A stretch of 64,000 nt of DNA from an uncultured Anaerolineaceae bacterium. Lineage in GTDB: Bacteria; Chloroflexota; Anaerolineae; Anaerolineales; Anaerolineaceae. Shown here in pieces: positions 16,842-25,706 of this stretch. A program made the translations under genes and the position numbers. Location of the stretch: the NCBI GenBank assembly GCA_938020565.1, contig CALIHP010000019.1:80659-144658 (forward strand), in the 5' to 3' direction. The notes beneath the pieces were generated by a model that saw only the letters and a list, made by a program, of their open reading frames with translations, ran no database searches and was not told the origin of the DNA. The stretch's first letter is position 1, and each line of letters opens with the position of its first letter.

Positions 16842-17663
16842 ATGTTCACAACAGCGTTTTACAAAAAATCCGCGGACTACGTTCTCTCCAGAATTAATTT
16901 CACGCCGGACCTCGGAATCATCCTGGGAACCGCGTTAGGCGGAATCGCCGACGAAATCGAAGATCCGATCGTTATCCCATACGCCGATATTCCGAATTTT
17001 CTCGTTTCGACCGCCCCCGGTCACGCCGGGAAGCTGATCCTCGGAACGATCGAAGGGAAAAAAGTCATCTGCATGTCCGGACGGTTCCATTACTACGAAG
17101 GATATACCTTCGAGCAATTAGCCGCGCCGGTCCGCCTTTTCAAGGACACAGGCGTTTCCCGGGTGATCCTGACCAACGCCGCCGGAGGAGTCAATCCGGA
17201 TTATCGTCCCGGCGATATCATGATCCTCAAGGACCACCTGAACCTTGTCGGCGCCAGCCCCATGCGCGGGACGAATCTCCCTGAATACGGTCCGCGTTTC
17301 TTCGACGTAACCGATTTATATTCCGCGGAGCTGCGCGCCGCCGCGATCGGAACCCAGCCGCATACCGATCTGACGCTGCATGAAGGCGTATACATGTACT
17401 TCGTCGGGCCGCATTTTGAGACCGCCGCGGAAATTCGCGCGGCGCGGATCCTCGGCGCGGACGCCGTCGGAATGTCCACGGTCCCCGAAGTCCTGACCGC
17501 GCGCCATGCCGGCTTGCCGGTTCTGGCTGTATCGCTGATTACGAACATGGCGACAGGCGTCGTCGATCAGGAATCAGCCCACGCGATGGTCGACCGTACC
17601 GCGAAAGCGGTGGAAACGCGGTTCCGCGCCTGGTTCCGGGTCCTGCTGCGCGCGTTACCGTAA
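16842..17663 (+). CDS. Purine nucleoside phosphorylase (trimeric type)
   Basis: Phosphorolysis of purine nucleosides to the free base and (deoxy)ribose 1-phosphate. Landmarks are the phosphate-binding LGTALGGIAD region (about 29-38), HYYEGYT, LTNAAGGVNPDYRPGD, the base-binding PHFETAAEIRAARILGADAVGMSTVPEV and SLITNMA. The Asn in the last motif is typical of enzymes for 6-oxopurines (inosine, guanosine) rather than methylthioadenosine. Length is 273 aa. A second, different copy begins at the right end of the window. The next gene, a class II aldolase, starts 46 bases later in the same direction and may use the sugar phosphate after isomerisation; that link is inference. Confidence 0.9.
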   Translation: MFTTAFYKKSADYVLSRINFTPDLGIILGTALGGIADEIEDPIVIPYADIPNFLVSTAPGHAGKLILGTIEGKKVICMSGRFHYYEGYTFEQLAAPVRLFKDTGVSRVILTNAAGGVNPDYRPGDIMILKDHLNLVGASPMRGTNLPEYGPRFFDVTDLYSAELRAAAIGTQPHTDLTLHEGVYMYFVGPHFETAAEIRAARILGADAVGMSTVPEVLTARHAGLPVLAVSLITNMATGVVDQESAHAMVDRTAKAVETRFRAWFRVLLRALP

Positions 17664-17709
17664 GGAACCTCGCGCAATACGATAAAACCAATGGAGAAGG
17701 AGAATACTG

Positions 17710-18306
17710 ATGAATCGGAATGAAGCGCGGAGCGCGGTCATATCCGCCGCTAAAAATGCATTTAACGCAAAGCTTTTCGCAGGAACGAGCGGAAATTTAT
17801 CGATCCGGATTCCGGAAGAGAATCTCGTCGCGATTACGCCGACGAGCGTCCGTTACGAAACGATGACCGCCGAAGATATCGTCCTGATCGATCTTGATGG
17901 GGAAGTCGTTGAAGGACGCTACAAGCCCTCCTCGGAATGGCAAATGCACCTGGAAGTCTTTCGCCGGATGAAGATGGTCAACGCCGTCGTCCATACGCAT
18001 TCCCCTTATGCGACCGCCTTCGCCGTCGTTCATCGCCGTATCCCGCAGGTCCTGATCGAGATGATCCCGTTTTTAGGCGGAGACGTCCCGCTCGCCGAGT
18101 ACGCTCCGCCGGGAACGCTTGAATTAGGGAAAAGCGCGGTCCGGGCGCTTGGGAACGACCGTTTCGGCTGCCTGATGGCGAATCATGGCGTTCTGACGAT
18201 CGGAGAAACGATCGATCAGGCCTACCTGCGCGCGGAATACGTTGAAGACGCTGCGAAGATTTGCGCCTACGCCGAAGGGCTTGGAAAACCGATCCTGATT
18301 TCATGA
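17710..18306 (+). CDS. Class II aldolase/adducin family protein
   Basis: A metal-dependent sugar-phosphate aldolase related to FucA but shorter (198 aa against 225 for the fuc operon copy). It has AGTSGNLSIRI at the N-terminus, the catalytic Glu in SSEWQMHLEVF, the zinc-ligand VVHTHSPYATAFAV and MANHGVLTIG. A ribosome-binding site (GGAGAAGGAG) precedes the ATG. The gene lies between a nucleoside phosphorylase and a kinase/cobalamin cluster, unlike the fuc copy. A role in splitting deoxyribose- or ribulose-type phosphates made from nucleosides (for example 5-deoxyribulose 1-phosphate) is possible but unproven, and no isomerase for such a route is present nearby. Confidence 0.82.
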   Translation: MNRNEARSAVISAAKNAFNAKLFAGTSGNLSIRIPEENLVAITPTSVRYETMTAEDIVLIDLDGEVVEGRYKPSSEWQMHLEVFRRMKMVNAVVHTHSPYATAFAVVHRRIPQVLIEMIPFLGGDVPLAEYAPPGTLELGKSAVRALGNDRFGCLMANHGVLTIGETIDQAYLRAEYVEDAAKICAYAEGLGKPILIS

Positions 18307-18415
18307 TGGCGTGCCGTCATCAAAGCGCTGAGCTACGGACGCTTCTCTCTGCGCGAGCCGCTCCGACCCATCCGGAAGGCTCAGGCAATCCGCCGCTTTC
18401 GGGTAAAATCGAATC

Positions 18416-19321
18416 ATGAGCACCGAAGAGCTGATCCGAACCGCGGCGTCATTCCTGTCCGTCGCTCCGGAGCGGATCGTTAATTTCCGCCCCGATCCCG
18501 GCGGCCTGAATAATCGCACCTATCGCTTCGAAAGCGACGGCGTTCCGTATTTTTTTCGCGTTCCAACCCTGGCGAGCCGTCTCTTCTCGAACTATGCGAA
18601 CGAGATCGCGATCTGCGACGCGCTCCGGGAGACCGGGATCGCCGACCGCGTCGTCCGAATCGATCCGGATACAGGGATCAAGCTCTCGTTTGCTGAAACG
18701 GACGTTCGGACGATGAACCCGCTGACATGCGAGGAAATCGCCCGCGCGTTGGCGACGCTGCGAAAGCTGCATCATTTTCCCGTCCCAACCTTGAAAAAAG
18801 AAACGCTTTTTGAGCGGACCCGCCGTTTCGCCAGAATTGTAAGCGCGAAAAAGCTTGCAATCGACGCTGAAATCCGAAATCGATTGGAAACGCTTTGGGA
18901 ATTGGAACCGCTCCTGAACGATCGCCCGCTCGTCCCGGTTCATGGCGACCTGCTTCCGGGAAACGTTTTATTTTTTCCTGACGGGAAGGCTATCCTGATC
19001 GATTTCGAATTCGCCGCGCTCGGCGATCCGCTTGAAGATCTCGGCTCGCTGTATTGCCACCTGCCGTCCGAATCATTCTCCCCGGACTTCTGCCTGAAAA
19101 CATACCTGAACCGAACGCCGACGGAAACGGAAACGTATCTGCTCTTTGCTTATGCGGAGCTGACCGCGCTCGGCTGGCGCCTCTGGGCACAGCTCAAAAT
19201 CCATGAAAATGAAAACGTCCGCGATATCAGCGCCTACGACCGCCTCATGATCGACTACACGACAAATCACCGGCCACCGACGGTTCCGGACCAGATCGCT
19301 TCTGGAGAGAATCGATCATGA
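18416..19321 (+). CDS. Choline/ethanolamine-kinase-like phosphotransferase coupled to cobalamin genes
   Basis: An APH-fold small-molecule kinase of the LicA/choline kinase type. The N-terminal lobe contains PGGLNNRTYRF (nucleotide-binding loop). The catalytic loop is VHGDLLPGN at about 176-184, followed by the metal-binding IDFEFAALGDP near 195-205. Length is 301 aa. Its stop codon overlaps the cobQ start (ATGA), and cobQ in turn overlaps cbiB, so the three are coupled. This suggests it supplies a phosphorylated amino alcohol or threonine to the nucleotide-loop branch of cobamide synthesis, where CbiB attaches aminopropanol phosphate. That is inference; the family also phosphorylates choline, ethanolamine and sugars such as methylthioribose. 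Confidence 0.75.
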   Translation: MSTEELIRTAASFLSVAPERIVNFRPDPGGLNNRTYRFESDGVPYFFRVPTLASRLFSNYANEIAICDALRETGIADRVVRIDPDTGIKLSFAETDVRTMNPLTCEEIARALATLRKLHHFPVPTLKKETLFERTRRFARIVSAKKLAIDAEIRNRLETLWELEPLLNDRPLVPVHGDLLPGNVLFFPDGKAILIDFEFAALGDPLEDLGSLYCHLPSESFSPDFCLKTYLNRTPTETETYLLFAYAELTALGWRLWAQLKIHENENVRDISAYDRLMIDYTTNHRPPTVPDQIASGENRS

Positions 19322-20793
19322 GCGCAAAAGTCCTGATGATCGCCGGAACGATGTCGTCCGTCGGAAAAAGCCTGATAACCGCCGGGCTCTGCCGCCTGTT
19401 CGCGCGGAAAGGCGTATCCGTCGCCCCGTTTAAAGCCCAGAACATGAGCAATAACGCGGCCGTCTGCGCCGATGGCGGGGAGATCGGCCGGGCTCAGGCG
19501 ATCCAGGCCCAGGCCGCCCGAATCCTGCCGACGGTCGACATGAACCCGATTTTAATGAAGCCCGAGGCGGACTATAAAAGCCAGATCATCCTCCAAGGCG
19601 CGCCGATCGGAACGTTCAGCGGACGGGCCTATTACCGCATGCGCGAAAGCTTATGGGGAAGCGTTACCGAAAGCCTCGACCGTCTCCGCGAAGCGCATGA
19701 GCTGGTCCTGATCGAAGGGGCGGGCAGTATCGCCGAACTGAACCTGGCAGAAAACGATATCGTCAATCTCCGGGTTGCGCGCTATGCAAACGCGCCAATC
19801 CTGCTCGTCGGCGATATCGATCGCGGCGGAATCTTTGCGCAGCTTCTCGGGAGCCGTTCGCTTCTCGCCCCGAGCGATCAGGCGCGAATCCGCGGCTTCA
19901 TTGTTAATAAATTCCGCGGCGACAGCGCGCTCTTCGCCGACGGCGTCCGAATTCTCGAAACGCGGCCGCAGGGCGCTCCCGTCATCGGCGTCGTCCCCTG
20001 GCTCAAGCGTCATCGGATCCCGGACGAGGACGCGGCCGCTTTCTCGGACGGCGTCCTCCCCGATCCGAACGCTGCGAAAATCGCCGTGATCCATCTTCCG
20101 CATATCAGTAATTTCGATGATTTCGATCCGTTGAAATATGAGAGATCCGTCGATCTTCGCTACACGAAAGAGACCGCCGGTCTGGCGGAGGCGCGCGCGA
20201 TTATTCTTCCCGGTACGAAGAACACGATCGGCGACCTGCGCTGGCTCCGAAAAAGCGGCCTTTTCGATGAAATCCGAAAGCGCTATAAAAACGGGACACC
20301 CGTCGTCGGAATCTGCGGCGGGTATCAGGTTATGGGGACCCGAATAAACGAAGGAGCTGAAAGCGAACGCGGATTAGGTATCCTTCCGATGGAAACGCAG
20401 TTCAGCGAGACGAAAACGACCTGCCAGGTCGTACGCCGCGTCGTCGCGGATCGCGGCTTTTTCGCAGCGCTGACCGGAGAGATCGTTTCCGGCTATGAAA
20501 TTCATCATGGCCGAACCGCTTCGATCGCGCCGCTTTTTTCCGCGGTCGACGACGCTTCGGAGACGGACGGCGCGCTCGCGTCCGACAGAAAAAGCTTCGG
20601 GACATATCTTCACGGTCTTTTCTTCAACGATCCGTTTCGCCGAAGCTGGCTGAATTCGCTCGGAATCGCCCCCGATCCCGAAAACGACGTGACGAAAATC
20701 GCGGGCGCTTTCGACGCGCTCGCGGATCATCTCGAAAAGAGCCTGAATATCAACCAGATCGAGCGGATTCTGAACGAAAGCGGAACGGGATGA
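19318..20793 (+). CDS. cobQ: Cobyric acid synthase (glutamine-hydrolysing)
   Basis: CobQ/CbiP amidates four side-chain carboxylates of adenosylcobyrinic acid a,c-diamide, using glutamine and ATP. The N-terminal dethiobiotin-synthase-like domain has the P-loop GTMSSVGKS at residues 10-18 and APFKAQNMSNN. The C-terminal glutamine amidotransferase domain has the nucleophile C333 in GICGGYQ and H432 in LHGLF. Length (491 aa) is normal. It overlaps the upstream kinase and downstream cbiB by 4 bases each. The adenosylcobalamin made here would serve the glutamate mutase encoded 5 kb away. Confidence 0.96.
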   Translation: MSAKVLMIAGTMSSVGKSLITAGLCRLFARKGVSVAPFKAQNMSNNAAVCADGGEIGRAQAIQAQAARILPTVDMNPILMKPEADYKSQIILQGAPIGTFSGRAYYRMRESLWGSVTESLDRLREAHELVLIEGAGSIAELNLAENDIVNLRVARYANAPILLVGDIDRGGIFAQLLGSRSLLAPSDQARIRGFIVNKFRGDSALFADGVRILETRPQGAPVIGVVPWLKRHRIPDEDAAAFSDGVLPDPNAAKIAVIHLPHISNFDDFDPLKYERSVDLRYTKETAGLAEARAIILPGTKNTIGDLRWLRKSGLFDEIRKRYKNGTPVVGICGGYQVMGTRINEGAESERGLGILPMETQFSETKTTCQVVRRVVADRGFFAALTGEIVSGYEIHHGRTASIAPLFSAVDDASETDGALASDRKSFGTYLHGLFFNDPFRRSWLNSLGIAPDPENDVTKIAGAFDALADHLEKSLNINQIERILNESGTG

Positions 20794-21761
20794 TCGCTGG
20801 AATCGCCGTGCTTCTCGCGTTCGCGCTGGATTGGTTCCTCGGCGACCCGCCAACCACGCTGCACCCGGTCCGTGCGATGGGAAGCTGGATCAGCTTTTTT
20901 TCGAACCAATCGCTTCGAATCCCTGCGAAAAAAAAGCTCGGACGGTTTCTCGCGGGAACGGCGTCTGTCCTTGCCGGCGCCGCCTTCTTCGCCGCGCTCC
21001 TGTTTTTCGTTGAGCGGCGGACTGCCTCATTACCTGTTCCAGCGAAAATTCTCCTGGACGTGCTGCTGTTGAAGCCGATGTTCACGCTGCGCGGGCTCCT
21101 CCGCGCCGGGACTGAAATCCGCGACGCGCTCGTAAAGGGCGACCTGGTCGAGGCCCGCCGATTAACCGGATGGCACCTGGTCAGTCGAGACACGTCACGG
21201 CTCTCAGAAAGCGAAATCGCTTCCGCCGTGATCGAATCGCTCGCTGAAAACCTGACCGACAGCTTTTTCGCCCCGCTCCTGTTTTTCGCCGTCGGGGGAC
21301 TCCCCGCCGTCTGGGGCTATCGTTTCGTTAACACGGCCGACGCGATGATCGGGTACCGAAACGAAAAATGGAACTGGATCGGGAAGACAGGCGCACGGCT
21401 CGACGACCTGCTGAATTATCTTCCGGCGCGGCTCTGCGCGTTAGCGCTCTGCGCCGGCGCGGCGGCCTGCGGAGCTGACGCAAGGAACGGATGGGCCCTG
21501 CTACGCTCCGACCATGGGAAAACCGAAAGTCCCAACGCAGGGTGGACGATGGCCGCGGCAGCTGGGGCCCTCGGCGTCCGGCTGACGAAACCGGGCTGTT
21601 ATGTCCTGAACGAACGCGGAAGGGAGCCGCTGCAAAACGATATTCAGACCACGATCCATCTCACAGGAACAGCCGCAGCGTTTTTAGCATTTCTTTTGTT
21701 GTTGTGCAAAATAATATTTGTTTTAATTTTCAAATATATTTATGACTCATTTCATATATAA
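20790..21761 (+). CDS. cbiB: Adenosylcobinamide-phosphate synthase
   Basis: CbiB (CobD in the aerobic nomenclature) is an integral membrane protein that joins adenosylcobyric acid to aminopropanol (or its phosphate). Seen here are the opening LAFALDWFLGDPP with HPVRAMG, the segment SRDTSRLSESEIASAVIESLAENLTDSFFAPL, then NTADAMIGYRNEKW and C-terminal AGALGVRL. There are about five hydrophobic segments, with a last one at the very C-terminus. Length is 323 aa. It overlaps cobQ by 4 bases. Other cobalamin genes are not in the window. Confidence 0.95.
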   Translation: MIAGIAVLLAFALDWFLGDPPTTLHPVRAMGSWISFFSNQSLRIPAKKKLGRFLAGTASVLAGAAFFAALLFFVERRTASLPVPAKILLDVLLLKPMFTLRGLLRAGTEIRDALVKGDLVEARRLTGWHLVSRDTSRLSESEIASAVIESLAENLTDSFFAPLLFFAVGGLPAVWGYRFVNTADAMIGYRNEKWNWIGKTGARLDDLLNYLPARLCALALCAGAAACGADARNGWALLRSDHGKTESPNAGWTMAAAAGALGVRLTKPGCYVLNERGREPLQNDIQTTIHLTGTAAAFLAFLLLLCKIIFVLIFKYIYDSFHI

Positions 21762-21865
21762 TATTGTTTTCCGCTGCTGTCTGCGTTCCCGATGACCGCA
21801 ATATTTTAGCTTCGCCACTGCTCAGGACTGCGGCGATCGATTCGATTTTTTCATGATGAATTGGC

Positions 21866-21912
21866 AAAGTAAATACAACGACGAATGGATAAAGCAGCCG
21901 CATTTACTTTTT
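21866..21912 (+). repeat. Inverted repeat after cbiB, possible terminator
   Basis: AAAGTAAAT (21866-21874) and ATTTACTTT (21902-21910) are perfect 9-base arms separated by 27 bases, and the second arm runs into extra T's. It lies about 105 bases after cbiB and may end the cobalamin operon. The AT-rich stem and long loop make this uncertain. The rest of 21762-21977 shows no gene. Confidence 0.35.
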
Positions 21913-21977
21913 CAGCCTACGGCAGCCTACAACCGCTACACGAGTTTCCAAAAACAGAGGTGCATTCCGTGGAAAGG

Positions 21978-21986
21978 TGGTATAAT
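21978..21986 (+). promoter_or_regulatory. Extended -10 promoter of tRNA-Lys
   Basis: TGGTATAAT, identical to the element at 4549, lies 17 bases before the tRNA. No clear -35 box is seen. Confidence 0.6.
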
Positions 21987-22003
21987 TCCGTTTCGGTAAG
22001 TGA

Positions 22004-22076
<73 letters not shown>

Positions 22077-22082
22077 CAGCAA

Positions 22083-22107
22083 AACGCATCGAAAGATGCG
22101 TTTTTAT
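22083..22107 (+). terminator. Terminator of tRNA-Lys
   Basis: ACGCATC-GAAA-GATGCGT is a perfect 7-bp stem with a stable tetraloop, followed by TTTTATT. It starts 8 bases after the tRNA. Confidence 0.85.
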
Positions 22108-22150
22108 TCAGGCAGAACGATCATCGTGACGTTCAGCCCTTCTCCCGCTA

Positions 22151-22876
22151 TCACTCAGGATAGATCGGCCTGACCGGTTTTCCGTCACGAATCCTTTTTA
22201 CATTCCGATTCATCAAATGCCTGCCGATATACCGGTAGGCAAACTTTCTGACAAGACCAATCTCCTGTCTATGTTCTTTCAAGAGATCGTCCGGACAGTC
22301 ATACACTCCGAAGTCCTGATTAATTCCCTCGCTCTGGATATAAGTATTATTCCGATCAAAATCTATAACCGGGCGCTGGAAGTCCTTAACCGCCACGCCA
22401 TACCCGCAAAACGCGCCAGTGCAATTCCTATGAGCGGCCTGCAGCTTCTCCAAATACCCCTTGTCCAGTATGAACGCCTCCAGCTCATACCACCGATTTT
22501 CAAAATATACTTCGACCCAACTGTGAAAAACATTATCGGGAGCATTTCGATATACAAAACCCGTCATCGCGCCTTTCTGCAATTCCTTGCGGATGGTAAA
22601 TCCGTGTACCCTGCATGGAATCCCACAGGCGCGAAGCAAAGCCATAAAAAGCGTGCCTTTCGTATTGCATTGACCATACCCATCGGATAATACCTTTGAC
22701 GCCGGAATGTCATCGTCTATGTTGTATCCGAAAAGGATTTCATCCCTCACATAGTTATAGATAGACTGAATACGGTCGAACGCCGCTAAACCTTTCCAAC
22801 CACGATTTTGTATAAGCTGCTGAATGGATGGATTCGAATAATCAAGGATTCGTGTCTCGATCAGGTACTTCTCCAT
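22151..22876 (-). CDS. Transglutaminase-like (protease-fold) protein
   Basis: The papain-like transglutaminase core is visible: the nucleophile C70 in GYGQCNTKG and H118 in FHSWVEVYF. The third catalytic position, usually an Asp about 15 residues after the His, appears to be Glu (E133 in YELEAF). No signal peptide or membrane segment is seen, so it is probably cytoplasmic. Bacterial members are mostly uncharacterised and may be peptidases or cross-linking enzymes. ATG at 22876 has AAGGG about 10 bases upstream; a TTG six bases earlier is an alternative. The gene is visibly richer in A+T than its neighbours and lies just after tRNA-Lys, convergent with it, which suggests acquisition by transfer. 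Confidence 0.75.
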   Translation of the reverse strand: MEKYLIETRILDYSNPSIQQLIQNRGWKGLAAFDRIQSIYNYVRDEILFGYNIDDDIPASKVLSDGYGQCNTKGTLFMALLRACGIPCRVHGFTIRKELQKGAMTGFVYRNAPDNVFHSWVEVYFENRWYELEAFILDKGYLEKLQAAHRNCTGAFCGYGVAVKDFQRPVIDFDRNNTYIQSEGINQDFGVYDCPDDLLKEHRQEIGLVRKFAYRYIGRHLMNRNVKRIRDGKPVRPIYPE

Positions 22877-23165
22877 TGTCAAGGCGCCCTTCTATCAAAT
22901 AATTTACAGAAACGATTTTATCACAAAGGAGCTTCAGCAGCCAGAAAAAAGTTAATCATAAGCAAAAAATAGAAAATTAAAGAAATGGAAGACTTCCCCA
23001 GATCTGAGATACCGAAAGAGCATCGCGGATAGATTCAATCGTGCAAATGAGACTTTTCATGGATTCGGATGAGATACGAATACAGCCCTGTCTCCAGAAA
23101 CTCGTTATCCTGACCGCACATGACATTTATCCTGAACAAAAAGTGCCATTCATCCTGCGCCGATC
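22877..23165 (+). other. AT-rich intergenic region without a recognisable gene
   Basis: Between the transglutaminase gene and the promoter of the glutamate operon I see no convincing coding frame, RNA or repeat. The sequence is clearly richer in A+T than the surrounding genes. Confidence 0.5.
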
Positions 23166-23197
23166 TTGACAACCAATCAGTCATAGTGAGCTATAAT
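23166..23197 (+). promoter_or_regulatory. Promoter of the glutamate-fermentation operon
   Basis: A perfect TTGACA (23166-23171) and a perfect TATAAT (23192-23197) lie 55-86 bases before the first gene. The spacing of 20 bases is longer than the usual 17, which would make it weak alone and suits regulation by the GntR-type protein encoded in the operon. Confidence 0.6.
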
Positions 23198-23251
23198 ACA
23201 GAAACAATAAACTGCCTCTATTCGAAAAGAACTATCTCTTTAGGAGCATTC

Positions 23252-24091
23252 ATGCGAATCATTCCTGCAAAAGAAATAGAAAATACAATCCACGACCTTT
23301 GTATCCACGCCAATACGCATATTCCAACGGACGTCATCGACGCGCTCACCGCGGCGAAGGAGCTTGAAACCGGCGACGTTGCGCGCGGGATCCTCGAAGA
23401 CATCCTGGAAAACGACCGTCTGGCCGCGGCTGAGAACCTTCCTTCCTGTCAGGATACCGGGATGGCAGTCGTTTTCGTCGACATCGGACAGGAGGTTCAT
23501 GTCGACGGCGATCTCACCGAAGCGATCCAGGCAGGCGTCCGCAGCGGATATCAGGACGGCTACCTCAGGAAATCGATCGTCAGCGATCCGTTCGATCGCG
23601 TCAATACTGGGGACAACACCCCCGCTATGATCACGCTCCGGATCGTTCCCGGCGACCGACTGAAAATTACCGTCGCGCCCAAAGGTTTCGGCTGCGAGAA
23701 TATGAGCCGACTGGCGATGCTGAAACCCGCGGAAGGAGAAAACGCTGTCCGGAGTTTTATCCTCGACACGATTCTCAGCGCCGGGCCGAACGCCTGTCCG
23801 CCGATGGTCGTCGGCGTCGGGATCGGCGGCTCGTTCGATAAAGTCGCCGAAGCTGCGAAACGCGCGCTCCTCCGGACGATCGGCTCGCGCCATCCGGACC
23901 CCAAAATCGCGCAAATGGAAAAAGACCTGGAAGACGCCGCTAATCGAAGCGGAATCGGGCCGCAGGGATTCGGCGGACGCACGACCGTTTTAGCGATCTT
24001 CATTGAAACCCTCCCGACCCATATTGCCGCGCTGCCCGTCGCGGTCAATATCAACTGCCACGCCGCGCGACACGAATCAAGGACTCTGTAA
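23252..24091 (+). CDS. Class I fumarase/mesaconase, alpha subunit
   Basis: Catalytic half of a two-subunit [4Fe-4S] hydro-lyase. The three cluster cysteines are visible as C66 (SCQDTG), C148 (GFGCENMS) and C182 (NACPPMV), along with GVGIGGSFDKV. Length is 279 aa. In a glutamate mutase operon the expected reaction is hydration of mesaconate to citramalate, though fumarate or tartrate are also family substrates. The frame is open from 23120, but the promoter lies inside that extension. ATG at 23252 has AGGAG 4 bases upstream. The beta subunit follows after 2 bases. Confidence 0.88.
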   Translation: MRIIPAKEIENTIHDLCIHANTHIPTDVIDALTAAKELETGDVARGILEDILENDRLAAAENLPSCQDTGMAVVFVDIGQEVHVDGDLTEAIQAGVRSGYQDGYLRKSIVSDPFDRVNTGDNTPAMITLRIVPGDRLKITVAPKGFGCENMSRLAMLKPAEGENAVRSFILDTILSAGPNACPPMVVGVGIGGSFDKVAEAAKRALLRTIGSRHPDPKIAQMEKDLEDAANRSGIGPQGFGGRTTVLAIFIETLPTHIAALPVAVNINCHAARHESRTL

Positions 24092-24093
24092 CA

Positions 24094-24687
24094 ATGAATC
24101 CCATACGACTTACCGCCCCCTTTACCGACGCCGATACGCTATCGGAACTGGCGCGCCTGAACGCGGGCGACCGCGTCCTGATCAGCGGAACGGTTTTCAC
24201 GGCCCGAGACGCCGCGCATAAAAAGATGACCGAACTCCTCGCCGCCGGAGATCCGCTTCCTTTTGACCCTGTCGGCGCCGTAATTTATTACGTCGGACCG
24301 ACCCCGGCGCCTCCCGGGCTCGTTATCGGATCCGCAGGACCGACAACCGCCTCGCGAATGGACGCGTATACGCCGAAGCTCCTGAGCCTGGGGGTTAAAG
24401 GCCTGATCGGTAAGGGCTACCGCAGCGAAGCCGTTCGAAAAAGCCTGGCCGAGAACCGGGCTATCTATTTCGCGGCGACCGGCGGGGCCGGCGTCCTCCT
24501 CTCGAAAAGAATCCTCGCGGCTGAAGTCGTCGCGTTCCCGGAGCTTGGGACCGAAGCCGTGCGGAAACTGATCTTCAGCGATTTTCCGGCGACCGTGATT
24601 ACCGATTTTTCAGGTAATTACCTGTACGAAGCTGGCCCTGCAGCCTGGCGAAAAAATAACATCATAAGGAACCTGCAACATGATTGA
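24094..24687 (+). CDS. Class I fumarase/mesaconase, beta subunit
   Basis: C-terminal partner of the hydro-lyase. Landmarks are LRLNAGDRVLISG-like (ARLNAGDRVLISGTVFTARDAAHKK, split here), then GPTTASRMD, IGKGYRSE and FAATGGAGVLLSKRI. Length is 197 aa. In single-chain class I enzymes this region is fused to the alpha part; here the two are separate genes, as in many anaerobes. The stop codon overlaps the start of the regulator gene by 8 bases. The iron-sulfur cluster is held by the alpha subunit. Confidence 0.88.
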   Translation: MNPIRLTAPFTDADTLSELARLNAGDRVLISGTVFTARDAAHKKMTELLAAGDPLPFDPVGAVIYYVGPTPAPPGLVIGSAGPTTASRMDAYTPKLLSLGVKGLIGKGYRSEAVRKSLAENRAIYFAATGGAGVLLSKRILAAEVVAFPELGTEAVRKLIFSDFPATVITDFSGNYLYEAGPAAWRKNNIIRNLQHD

Positions 24688-25696
24688 AACGCATAGCAAA
24701 ATCAGTCTCTACGCGCAATACGCCGCCTCGATTCGCGAAAAAATCGAGCGCGGAGAAATAAAACCCGGCGATCGATTGCCGTCAATCCTGAACGCGGCCG
24801 AAGAGGCAGGTCTCAGTCCGGGAACGATCAAGCAAGCCTATAAGGTCCTGACCGGAGAAGGCTATGTCACGATGATCCAGGGACGGGGAACGATCGTCGC
24901 AGATACGAAGCGCGCCGCCCCGAACAGCGAGTCTTCGGGAACCCTCGCCAACAGCAATCAGGCGCGCGCCGAAAAAGCGATCGACCGCCTGTTTCAGGAT
25001 CTCAGCCGGATGGGCTTTTCGTTCGCCGATATCCGGATCCTGCTGGACCTGAAATACCGGAAGCTGACGCATGAAACCACCAGCCTGACGATCGGAATTA
25101 TCGACTGCAACCCCGAAGCCCGGCACATGATCGCCGACCAGATCGCCGAATTCAACGAATCCGATATTTTTGAATATGGCCTCGAAACAATCCTGAGCTT
25201 CCCCGACCGCCTTCCGGACGATCTCAATCTCGTTTTTACGACGACGACACACGAATCGTCGATCAACGAGGCTATCGACGGCCGCGTCAAAGTTTACGCG
25301 CTCGCGCTCTCGCCGACCGCCGAAACGATTTCGGCGATCGCAAAGCTCAGGCCAACCGATAAAATCGCCCTCGTCGCGCTGAGCCATGAATTCATCGGAA
25401 TCATGCTCAAAGCCATGCATCAATACAGCGATATCCAATCCAAGCCGGACGTTATTCATCTCAGCGCCGAAACCAATTTGACAGGCTCCTGTTCCGGAAC
25501 TTACGACGCGATTATCGTCCCGAGCAACTACGAACGCTTCAGTTCAAAAGCTGAGAAGGAGAAAATCAGGGATTTCGAACGAAGCGGAGGAAAAGTCATC
25601 CGATTCGAATATCAAATGGACCATGGTTCAATGCTGTTCGCGAAAAAACTGATCGAATCGACCGAAATCCAATTGCAAAAAGCCGCCGTCGGCTGA
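24680..25696 (+). CDS. GntR-type transcriptional regulator with an unusual C-terminal domain
   Basis: Residues 1-75 form a winged helix of the GntR family: [18 protein letters not shown], then [20 protein letters not shown] and GRGTIV. The remaining 260 residues match neither the FadR nor the UTRA type as far as I can see. They include a segment starting [19 protein letters not shown] that looks like the first strand of a periplasmic-binding or response-regulator-like fold. Length is 338 aa. The gene sits inside the operon between mesaconase and glutamate mutase genes and overlaps the former by 8 bases, so it probably regulates this operon itself. Effector unknown; glutamate or mesaconate are candidates. 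Confidence 0.8.
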   Translation: MIETHSKISLYAQYAASIREKIERGEIKPGDRLPSILNAAEEAGLSPGTIKQAYKVLTGEGYVTMIQGRGTIVADTKRAAPNSESSGTLANSNQARAEKAIDRLFQDLSRMGFSFADIRILLDLKYRKLTHETTSLTIGIIDCNPEARHMIADQIAEFNESDIFEYGLETILSFPDRLPDDLNLVFTTTTHESSINEAIDGRVKVYALALSPTAETISAIAKLRPTDKIALVALSHEFIGIMLKAMHQYSDIQSKPDVIHLSAETNLTGSCSGTYDAIIVPSNYERFSSKAEKEKIRDFERSGGKVIRFEYQMDHGSMLFAKKLIESTEIQLQKAAVG

Positions 25697-25706
25697 AAGG
25701 AGCCCC

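Noticed and set aside
21814..21820. GCCACTG, which occurs in cobalamin riboswitches, downstream of cbiB
   Set aside because: No other riboswitch element (B12 box or conserved stems) is visible around it, and it lies after, not before, the cobalamin genes.
23120..23251. N-terminal extension of the mesaconase alpha subunit
   Set aside because: The promoter boxes (23166-23197) fall inside it and the family N-terminus starts at 23252 behind a good ribosome-binding site.
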